NCBI GenBank assembly: GCA_032353305.1
Contig: JAUCNG010376593.1
Span: 1-11,296 of the forward strand
Direction of reading: 5' to 3'
DNA from: Cephalothrix spiralis
Lineage: Eukaryota > Nemertea > Palaeonemertea > Archinemertea > Cephalotrichidae
DNA: 11,296 nucleotides
The translations under genes were made by a program, and so were the position numbers. Below, one piece after another: positions 1-9,200 of this stretch; positions within the stretch are counted from its first letter, which is position 1, and each line of letters begins with the position of its first letter. A model generated the notes under the pieces. The model had not been told where the DNA came from. It did not search any database and saw only the letters and a program-made list of their open reading frames with translations.

Positions 1-216
1 TCGAATAACCAATGCAAGGATGACCATAAAATAATTCTTAGTCAACTTAAACCTAGTCAGATGCAAGAGCCCCTCGTTTCTTTGTCGAGATTCCGCGGCG
101 CGATTGTGTTCGCGCGGCGGATTTCTCGATAAAGGGGGGGGGGGTCTCTTTTATTAGACTGATTGAAGGTCTCAGTATGCAAAATTTGCATGATTACTTT
201 TTATGTGGTTTTAAGG
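1..216. other. Intergenic; GC-rich palindrome and G-tract
   Basis: An imperfect hairpin joins 80-103 with 110-134 (TCGAGA...CCGCGGCGCGA against TCGCGCGGCGG...TCTCGA). It is followed by 11 consecutive G at 134-144. It stands out as a GC-rich island in AT-rich DNA. No gene is seen. Confidence 0.5.
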
Positions 217-865
217 TAGAGGTGTGCATTAAGAAAAAGCCGAAATATAAAATGACTGTTTGGCTAGCGAACGAAATAACCGGAAATTTTTGCTCAGAGT
301 CGATTCGGTTCTTTATAAGATTTGTTCGGAAATCAAATTCTATTCATATACATGTACAGTGTGTCCCACTATAAAAAGAACCAACCATAAAACGTCATTT
401 TGTGTGTATACTGAGTATTATCCATTTTTGACCTTGATGGCTTGACCTAGCTCTGAGATCTATATATTTCTAAAAAATATCTCAAGTTCCTGAAAAAATC
501 TAGTGGACCATTTCGAGAATAAATACATGAGAAGTTTAGTTTTCGCATTGTCGAATCTAAAAATATCAGCGGATTTTGCGAAAACTAAAATCCGCATGCG
601 CAAATCTGTTCAAGCTAGATCTCAGTTTTATTTAGACACACTGTATATCCTTGAATAGAAAGGGTACCAAGTCTTTATTTGTTTTTTTATAGAGCCTCAT
701 TACAAAATCGAAAAAATCTCATAAAAACGCTCCGAGCCACGCTCATTACCGATCCGCGCCTAACGATCATTACCGAACCGCGCGTAGCTACGAAACACGA
801 ACTGTTATCGGAATCGAAAGCGAATCGGAAAAACTTTTATAACGTTACGATTTTGCACACCTCTA
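217..865. mobile_element. hAT-like non-autonomous element
   Basis: The ends are perfect 12-bp inverted repeats: TAGAGGTGTGCA at 217-228 and TGCACACCTCTA at 854-865. This terminal sequence is of the kind seen in animal hAT transposons. No transposase frame is present, so it would move only with help. Flanking 8-bp target duplications are not recognisable, so it is old or the boundary is shifted. It is interrupted by a different element at 357-643. Confidence 0.62.
357..643. mobile_element. TA-flanked MITE (CAGTGTGTC family), nested
   Basis: The element begins CAGTGTGTCCCA and ends with the inverse of CAGTGTGTC, with TA on both sides (355-356 and 644-645), as expected for Tc1/mariner-type insertion. 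It is 287 bp with no coding capacity. The terminal sequence is shared with the elements at 6284-6714 and 9880-10434, though the interior differs. Confidence 0.6.
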
Positions 866-1442
866 TTTCACAAGCCATATATATATCTTTTAATTTTCAG
901 AACATTTTATGTTGAAATTTCCTTACCTTGGTTATTCAAAAAGGATCCTATTTTGAATTTTGACTTGATCCCCCTGTAAACGCTAAAAGGCGGCGCTTTT
1001 TTGTTACAGAGCGTAAAATCATGTAATTGAAGTAATTTTTGGAACTTAGAAATTAAGTTTTACCGGGAAGAAAGTTAATCATGTAATTTTCGTTTTTTTT
1101 TAGATCCAGGATCGCCCAAATTTTATTAAAACGAAAGGTACGTATTCAGGAATTACTATAAGGGATATAAATCGTTTTGCACTATTTTTGCGATTTTCAA
1201 AAAAATGGTTAATAATAGTTCCTGTCATTCGTTAAAATTCTCAATCTGTAAGAGACCTTCTTCTCATAAATGCATAAAACTGCATCCCGATCCCACACTT
1301 TTATAATCTTATCCAAATCGATTGATTTTCTACGACCCTTTTTTGTCCCGTTCATTGTTTCAAAGACTTCTGAGACCATCACCAGAGTGTCTAAATATTT
1401 AATTACCATGTACCAATTTATCTTCATACAATGTATATCTTT
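866..1442. other. Intergenic stretch without a recognised gene
   Basis: AT-rich sequence with a small GC-rich imperfect palindrome at about 974-1009 (CTGTAA...TTACAG ends) and a repeated AATCATGTAATT (1017-1028 and 1077-1088). The open frames here are short and of low coding quality. Confidence 0.4.
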
Positions 1443-1813
1443 TTCAGACCCCAGTTTTCTCCTCCCCCCGCCCAAATCTCGGAAGTGCTGGCCTAAATCC
1501 CATCAACCCTTATATTTTTGGAAAGCTTTGGGAAATTCTAGGTTCAAGTTAATATTTTCGAAAGATACTCCGGGCTCTTAAAATTTGTTAAACTCAATCT
1601 TATTGTTGTATTGGATCATGTAGATCAGAAAATATCGGGTTCGACCCTGATAAAAATGTTAATTTGGCCCCTGAAGCCCCAAAATGAGCCCGATTCTTTC
1701 GAAAATATAAACTTGAACCTAGAATTTCCACAAGCTTGCCAAAAATATAAGAGTTGATGGGTTTAGGCCCGCACTTTTGTGATTTTGGCGGAGGCCGAAA
1801 ACTGGGGTCTGAA
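1443..1813. mobile_element. Foldback element, arms about 131-136 bp
   Basis: 1443-1578 and 1683-1813 are inverted copies, both containing TTCAGACCCCAGTTTTC at the outer end, AAATTCTAGGTTCAAGTT in the middle and TTTTCGAAAGA near the inner end, with roughly 100 bp between. Weaker similarity may extend the arms to about 1396 and 1875. No coding capacity; most likely a non-autonomous foldback or MITE-type element of unknown superfamily. Confidence 0.7.
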
Positions 1814-2664
1814 GGTTTAACCCCAAAAGTTCCATAAACTTGTATAAATGTATGAGTAATTATTTCTAAAAAACAACATAAATATGAATTTTAAACAAAA
1901 ATGCGTTCGGTGCAATTTTGCGATTTCCGCAAATAGGAATGCTGTTAAAACAAGCCGATTGGATTTGAGTAAAAATTTATTTTCTGAAGCCATTTATATT
2001 CCGAAGTTTGCCGAAGAGGCTCCGAACGCATTCGGGATTTGGTCTCAGAAGTCCTTTGAGCGACTGAACGGGTCAAAATTGAACTTTCATGTAGAAGATC
2101 AACGATTTGGATAACAAATTTAGTCTCGAATTGGAACGCGTTTTTTTTTGCTTTTGTACTGATTGGAAATTTTGAAACCAATGATAAGAATAGCCCACAA
2201 AAACGATTTATATTCCAGGTATTTGTGGAAATTAATAATCAAAATCCCTTTATTATTGTTTTATATATAGATATTGCATTAAATAATTTACTTAAATATG
2301 ATCTTGTGGATAATTTTTTTAGATGCAATTTTAGTAAGCTTTATAGCGAGCGGGTGCCGATTGCCGAAGACGCTTTTTTTTGGCAATAATAAGCGTTAAC
2401 ATTTTTCTTTAAATGTTTTCCGTTTTACCAAGCATGTAAGCTTAGATATGCTTTTAAAAATTAAATACCTTCTGTTTATTTTGGGATTTTGACTTTAATT
2501 TCCACTTTTACTACCGCTGCTGCAATATAGAGTTAGATTATCTTTGTATTAACCTTATAATATACATTAAATAATTCATATTTAAGATTTATCTATTCAT
2601 TATTGTAGGCTAATAATAATTTATCACACTCCTGTGAGAAAAGGAGAGAAAAAATACTGGGATT
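1814..2664. other. Intergenic stretch without a recognised gene
   Basis: AT-rich DNA. An 11-bp inverted pair AATGCGTTCGG / CCGAACGCATT lies at 1900-1910 and 2022-2032. The short frames on both strands between 1884 and 2181 overlap one another and match no family I recognise. Confidence 0.4.
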
Positions 2665-3083
2665 CAAAGTCAAACATGCAGCAACATGAAACTTATATCA
2701 AAAATTTCCTCATTCATGATCATTCATATCGCCTTTGTTTTTGAAAATAATTTAGAATGATGACGTTCTATAAAGGTCTTAGGAAAACTAGATATTGGAA
2801 ATAGTATTGATATATGACACACATTAAAAGTATCTTGCCAACATCAATGTTGTTTAAATGACACACGAATACAATTTATAAATAATAAAGAATAGATTTT
2901 GGCAACATGCTTCCAGTAAATGTCATATATCAGCTGTATTTATCCTATCTAATTTTCTTACTTCTTTCAAAGTCATCAAATTGATTTTATTCAAAAACGT
3001 ATTGATGAGTCAGAGGGTGATTTTGACAAAGGTTAGTTTGATTTAAAAATCATTTAAGTTTCATGCTGCTGCTTTTGATATTA
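2665..3083. mobile_element. Foldback element, arms about 180-190 bp
   Basis: The left arm (about 2665-2845) and right arm (about 2895-3083) are imperfect inverted copies. Matching landmarks are GCARCATGAAACTT at the outer end, GATATATGACA in the middle and CTTGCCAACATC against its partner GATTTTGGCAACATG near the loop. The loop is about 50 bp. The element ends some 35 bp from the polyadenylation signal of the minus-strand gene. Confidence 0.65.
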
Positions 3084-3119
3084 ATTAAATTATTTGACAT
3101 ACATGTACGTTTACAGTAT

Positions 3120-3125
3120 TTTATT
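3120..3125 (-). terminator. Polyadenylation signal AATAAA
   Basis: A canonical AATAAA on the minus strand lies 86 nt beyond the stop codon, predicting cleavage near 3095-3110 and a 3' UTR of about 100-115 nt. It falls just before the foldback element that ends at 3083. Hexamers of this kind are common in AT-rich DNA, so position is what gives it weight. Confidence 0.5.
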
Positions 3126-3196
3126 CTGTCCTTTAAATTGTATTAATATAGTATTTCTGAAATTATATTGTAAGCTTCTGTAATTATATGCTATTT

Positions 3197-3230
3197 CAGG
3201 GACTCCATCATTAACATGATGGAGCCCCTG
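3197..3230 (-). other. Strong hairpin spanning the stop codon
   Basis: Two 15-nt arms (3197-3211 and 3216-3230) pair around a four-base loop. In the mRNA the only non-Watson-Crick position is a G-U pair. The stop codon TAA takes up part of the loop and the first base of the right arm, and TGA follows directly in frame. Confidence 0.7.
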
Positions 3231-3284
3231 TTTCTTTTCGCGGTATTTCTTTTTGTCTATGATACATCCATCTTATATCTGACC
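3211..3284 (-). CDS. Terminal coding exon and stop codon
   Basis: The acceptor GCATTTTCAG is followed by GG TCA GAT ATA and runs open for 23 codons to TAA at 3213-3211. The tail reads SDIRWMYHRQ then KEIPRKETGAPSC. It is basic and hydrophilic and ends in a lone cysteine, which could pair between chains; that is inference. No membrane segment or GPI-type hydrophobic end is seen, so the protein is likely soluble or matrix-bound. The in-frame sequence after TAA gives TGA at once. Support comes from phase agreement, the acceptor and the downstream polyadenylation signal, not from a known domain. Confidence 0.6.
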
Positions 3285-6200
3285 CTGAAAATGCGACAGA
3301 AGATTGCTTATAAAACATAGGAAAATTAATACGGCATAAATTATTTAAGAAAATTATTCCTAATACATATATGTTAATTAAAAATGAAACTAAGTTCCAA
3401 AAAGTCCACTGACGCAAGAAGTAATATTAAGGACGACGACTAATTTCGCCTACATCACGTCTAGTGTAGGACAGTCAAAAATTCACATGAAAACACATAT
3501 AGACTAGACCAAAATGCAAAATTAATCCTCTCGCTTTATATTATAGGATTTTCTTGTGTCACTGGATTTTTTGAAACCTAGTTTAATTTATAAAGTTTTT
3601 TTTAAATAAAGTTATAAATGTTATAGTGAATGAATTTTAGAGTAAGATGCATCAAAGGGATTCGAACCCTGAATAAGGTTTATCATAGTGTAATAAGGCT
3701 GTAAATTTTGATAAGACTTTAATTGATAAATCAGTTATTTAATTTCTTATACATGTATAATCTTTTTTAAGTTATTATTATGAATAATTCATTTTTAATT
3801 CCACAATTTTGTTGTAGTGTTTTTTATCCGCATTATTATAACCTGTACACATAATATTTTCGTTATTCGGGCCCGAAACTTGCATAAACTCTTTCTATAA
3901 AATCATAAACAAGATACAGTGATCAAAATACTTACCTAAATTTCAAGTATCTCAGCGAATGAAATCTTGACAAATGAAAAATAATAACTTATAATAAGCA
4001 CAAAAAGCAAAATCGACCTTGCTAAGAAAATCAAATCCCTTGGCCTACCTTTTTACAATATCAGGATACCTACCAGGTTTTTCTCCAGCTTTAGGAGTAG
4101 CTTAAATGTTAATTAAACATTACGAGGTAATAATAGTAACATTAAAACTAAATTTCCAAAAACTAAATTTTTGCTGGAAAATTAGTGATGCGGACATGTG
4201 ATTCTGCATAGGACTTTTTGACAAATAATTATGACAGGATATTATATTTTGACAAATAATTATGAAAGTTTATTCTTAGGTAATTGGGTCAAGGACATTT
4301 TTTTAGGCGTATGTCATTTTGGACCTTTGATTATGGCAATGCATTGTGACAGTTCGGTCTAAGACATTTGGGCCAATACGACATCCAGTTTGGCCTTCAA
4401 GAAGTTCAGAGATTTTTAATTATGAGATAAATAAGTTGTTAATGAACCGTCTTAGCCCGGATGTTCTATTGGCAAAGGTGTCCGCATGCATGGCGTAATC
4501 CTCTTTCTGGCACTATATAGGATTCATCTATCCCTGACTTTGCTATATCAGCGATTTTCAAATATACTTTTAGAAGCGTCATTCCCCTTGTACGTATTGT
4601 GACTTATAATATAAAGTCCAATCATTTAAACGTCATTCCCCTTGTACGTATTGTGACTCGTAATATAAAGTCCAATTTCTGAAAAAACATGACGAAATGA
4701 TTGGACTTTTACATTATAATTAATATTGGCTGACGTGTCCTAGGCCGACCTGTCTTAGTCCGAAGTGTACTTGGACATGGACATGGACATGTACTTGGTG
4801 GGGGGTGTCTTGACAGTGCAGACACCAACCCGGGTTGGTGGGGTATTTTTGGAAATTGGTCTCACTTTCAAGACGTCTCGATAATGGGTTGGTATCCAGA
4901 AGCTTATGTCTTGAATATGAGGTTCTTGTCTCGATAATTAGTGGTGTCGAGAAAGAAATGTCGAAAAAAATTATACATGATGTCAAGAAAGCGGTTAATA
5001 TTTTCAACTCTTTTTGCACTTGGTGGAAAAAATTTACAAAATTTTCTGCGACGCAGGTTTTTTTAGGCAATTTTTTTCTTCCAAATTTTTCTTAAAAGGG
5101 TGGGTGTTTTTTTACCCGGGTCTTTAAAATGAAAAGAAATGTCAAAGTGAAGGTTTGGGTGGGTGTTTTTCTACCAAGGTCTGAAAAGTTAAATTATGTC
5201 AAGTTAGTGATGGTTGGGGTCGGTGTTTTGAGGTTGTAGTTAGTGGAGGGGTGGTGGGTCACATTGTAAAATAGTTTCACTTCGGAGACGTTGGTGTCTG
5301 CACTTTCAAGACACCCCCCCCCCTGACTTGGACTATCATTCCTATTGGCCGAACTGTCACCAATCCTATTGCAAAAATTATGTAAATTTTGATCTTATAA
5401 AAGTACCGATATTTACTCTCATGTAAAATGACAAATTCTTATTTATAAATTTGTCATTTGTGTAAATTTCGATACTTTTTGTAAGATCAAAATGTACAAA
5501 TTTGCGCCATAGGATTGATAACAATTCGGCCAATAGAAAAGATAGCCCTAGTCCTTTTACCGCGCGAGCAACATTTTGTCGCCTATCGTCTTACAATATT
5601 TGTCGCTTTTTTACCCGTGTTCAAGGACTTCTATCAGTGATGAAAATTAAGGTACAACTACCTTATGATCAATTGATCATTATCGAAGAATTATATATCA
5701 TATCAGGTGAATTAAGTAGCTCAATTGTGTTAATTCAATAAGAGTTATTACAAAAATTGTTTGGTGATTTTGTTCCAAATTAATTGAGCGACCCAGGACA
5801 ATCTAGCGGTAAAACGGCTAGTTCACTTCGGACTAAGACAGTACGGCCTAGGACACTTCGGTCCAAGTTATTTGAATGTAAAATTTAGATCATTTTCAGG
5901 GACTATTTCTTTGATTTTATCTAGAATTGGACTTTTACATTATGAATCACAATACATACAAGTGAAATGACGTTCAAATGCTGAAAGTTATTCCAAGATC
6001 GATTTTCATAACCTACCTGCAAAATGACAGGCTGTAACTAAGCTCTTGGTACAGGAATTAGTGAACTGTATTTTCGCGTACTTTACTGGTCCACCGATTG
6101 TTGCACAGTTGCCTCCAGTTTTTCCAAATATTCGAATCAATCCTGAAAAGTTATTAAAATCTAGGATCAAAATATTAATCATTTATGATTCTTCATTCTA

Positions 6201-9200
6201 TAAATGCCTTAATTTTGTTCATTTGTTTTTTGAACTAACAAGTTCCACATTAATTTTTATGTACATACACAGTACTTGAAATACAGGGTGTCCCAATATT
6301 ATGGAAAACAGCCAGATGACGTCATATTTTGACTTCATTATGAATTAACCATAACGCTGTTCTTCTCTTTCAAACAAAATAAATTTGGTGCAAATCTATA
6401 CAACCACGCTACAACTTTCCCCAAATAATAACTAAGTTCAACGTCCTGTCATGCACTGAAAATACTCCAGATTTATTTTAGATGGAATTCTCTCGATTTA
6501 GTATCGGATTTAGGGTGGGAAAAATGAGACCAGTGCATGTTTTTCGGGAGAATTGTCATAGCTCACTTAGTTATTAACCGATCGGCACCAAATCTGTTTT
6601 ATTCGGGAATATAAACCATGCTCTCAAAGGTGTATGTTTTGCAATTATTACAAAATTTCATAATTGAGTCACTATATGACGTCATCTTGCTGTTTTCAAT
6701 ATTGGGACACACTGTATAATTACAACTTCCTCCAAACTCCGTCGTCTAACCTTTCTCTCTGCCTGATAATTAACAGTCAATTTAAATTTAAATCTTGTAC
6801 TATATATCCAGGCAATTGAACCTGATGTCGAACCAAAATTTTGAATAAAAATGGCCGTCTCCTCTTTTTCAGTTCTAACCTTGTCATGTCTCTATCTATA
6901 GAAGCGAATATTAGCCTACGAACTTTTGACCGACACTCATTAAATATCCGTAAGTTGTCAAAATTTTAGCGATAGATCATAAGTTAACGAACGATTAAAT
7001 AAATCGTTAAATCTTTATCAAAGTCTGTTTTCTTTTATCAGGTGTTGATAAAGTCATTAAAACTTTCCAACACGGGTTACATCGTACGGTTCGTTAACTT
7101 AAGATCAATCGTTAGCCTTGGACTAAAATAAGTCGTTGGGACTCACCTCCATTAGTTGGCCATTTTTTCCAGGCCGCAGCAGCTATGGCGGCGAGTGCCG
7201 GGGTTCCATCGGTCAAATGCGCCAAAGATGCCCCCTTTTGACTTTTTTGACACCCGGCTTCGGCTCCAGCGGCATTAGGCGAACTTCCAAATTTATAGCA
7301 CATGTTGCCGCTAAGGATATCGGTTTTAGCAGGACAGGTATATCCTAAATGAGATTTTAAATAAACAAATTATCTTTGAACTGGATGCAACTGTGCATCA
7401 ATCGATGGGCAAGTAAAGTACGTTGTGTCGCTTGGTCGTATCAAGAAAATATACAGTACCCGACATGTTAATGTTTACAAAATTTAATCGTCTGATAGCT
7501 GTCGGCCTTCGGCCAACTAAAGCCGAATGGCCGATTCGGCTGACTGCATTAGGCGTGTTTACACTAAGCATTATTTAAAAGAAGCAACCTCAAGCAAACT
7601 TTTCTCAAGCGAAGCAGATCGCGTTTACACTAAGCAAGCTGGATTTATTCATTACGGCCGGAATGAAACAGGTGTTACTAGACCTAGCCGCATTTTCAGT
7701 CAAAAATAGAGATTTTTGCCCCAAAAAATACGTGAATCATGCTGAACACCTGTAACACAAATCGTTTATCACTCGATTTGACAGGTTAATCCCTTCGAAG
7801 CAACTCCAAGCGAGGGTTTGACCATGCTTGGAGTTGCTTGAGATTTAATTGATCATAATTTGAATCAGATGTTTTTCAAGAGGTCTAAAGCAACTCCAAG
7901 CATACGTAAGCACAAAAAGTTGCTTAGTGTAAACACACCTATTATCAGTTGCAAATTGTTCTTTGATTGTGTTTTAAGCGTTTGATGAACAATTTATATA
8001 TCTTTAAGAGTTAAAATTATCTTCATTCTGGGACTGAATATTCGGTTTTATCTTTCCCTTACTTATCTGCAGGGTGCTATATTAGGAGTTTTCAATTAGA
8101 ATCACACTTTCAGTGATTAAACGTCATTTCACTTGTATGTATTGTGACTCATAATGTATAAGAGATTCATTTTCAGATAAAACATTGATGAACAATTTAT
8201 ATATATTTGAGAGTTAAAATTATAATTTCTAGGATTTTGATTGGTACTAACCTGGTTTTGCTGCTCCTGCTTTTGGGGCACCTGCTGCTCCTGAAAAATA
8301 TTTTTTGTTCTCACTTTTAAAAATGTAGTACTTTCGTGTTAATGCATGTTGATTTTCTAATTTAAGAAATAAATGTGCTAGTATTTTGTTTCGAATCAAC
8401 TGTTTGTATTACCTGGTTTTGCCGCTCCTGCAGCTCCTGGTTTTGGAGCTCCTGCTGCCCCTGGTTTTGGAGCTCCTGCTGCCCCTGGTTTTGGAGCTCC
8501 TGCTGCTCCTGGTTTTGGGGTTGTTGCTGCTCCTGCCTTAGTAGTCGCTGCTGCTCCTGCTTTAGTGGTTGCTGCTGCTCCTGCTTTAGTGGTTGCTGCT
8601 CCTGCCTTTGTAGTTGCTCCTTAAATAAAAAAACAATTAAATACTTTACGTATTTTTATTAACTCTAAAATAGTTATAGTTTTGTAATAATAGAACAGTG
8701 TAATAACATATTTATTTTCCATTTATAGGTACTAACTAAATGGTACTTTACCTGCTGCTGCTGTAGTTCCGGCTCCGCCAGTACCTCCTTTTCCACCTAA
8801 ATATGAAAGATTGAAAATATATTAAATGATGTTTTGAATTTCGGTCTACAAAAATGAAACGCATAATGTTGGCACCTCCATCATCTGTTGGAATCACCTA
8901 TAGTCGAGGCAGCTGAAGAATCTGGTATTGGAGATGCTGAATTGATTAATTATTAATTTACTAAATATTTTTCTTTTTTTACTTACCGTCAACCTTTGCT
9001 GGTGTATCGTTTGCGTTCGGAGTGGGGTTTTTCCCTCCCTCTGAAATGATTAATTTTTTTGAAATCTTAGACATGAAAAGTAGGCCTACTTTGCAAGTTT
9101 TAATTAGTTTGTTTATACATGTGTATATTATATTATTGAACTCGTGCAGTTTTAAAATCCAAATACCTTAGAAAAAGTCAAATTAAAAAGTATTCAAAAT

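Larger units (their letters stand above)
4734..5857. mobile_element. Composite foldback block with nested inverted repeats
   Basis: The outer arms 4734-4768 and 5824-5857 share TGTCTTAGTCCGAAGTG as an inverted pair. Inside, 4797-4829 and 5291-5331 form a second pair around GTGTCTTGAMAGTGCAGACACCA-type sequence with a G-rich and a C-rich (10 C) outer edge. A third, tighter foldback follows at 5324-5550. The whole block has no protein-coding evidence and probably reflects repeated insertion of related foldback elements into one intron. Confidence 0.6.

Noticed and set aside
1270-1581. Open frame of 103 codons on the plus strand, with a counterpart on the minus strand at 1209-1475
   Set aside because: Most of it lies in the left arm of the foldback at 1443-1813, and the rest shows no family resemblance or coding bias.
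1884-2181. Overlapping frames of 76 (plus) and 78 (minus) codons
   Set aside because: No recognisable domain, no splice support and no neighbouring exon signals.
3658-3668. Perfect pol III B-box-like GGTTCGAATCC on the minus strand, suggesting a tRNA or tRNA-derived SINE
   Set aside because: No A box at a suitable distance and no cloverleaf or 7-bp acceptor stem can be drawn.
4720-5095. Overlapping open frames of 116 (minus) and 86 (plus) codons
   Set aside because: Both lie in the foldback block; the minus frame ends in translated tandem GGACAT-type repeat (HVHVHV), and neither resembles a known protein.
7136-7348. Plus-strand open frame over the first lectin-like exon
   Set aside because: Mirror of the C-type-lectin exon on the minus strand and without splice or domain support.
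7527-7709. 60-codon open frame with repeated VYTK peptide
   Set aside because: The repeat comes from the terminal sequence of the inverted-repeat element (GTTTACACTAAGCA) and its internal copy; no transposase motif.
8375-8662. Plus-strand open frame with many Cys/Ser/Trp residues (CSSWFW-type repeats)
   Set aside because: It is the antisense of the Ala/Pro/Lys/Gly repeat exon. The minus frame has splice sites, phase agreement and in-frame neighbours; this frame has none.
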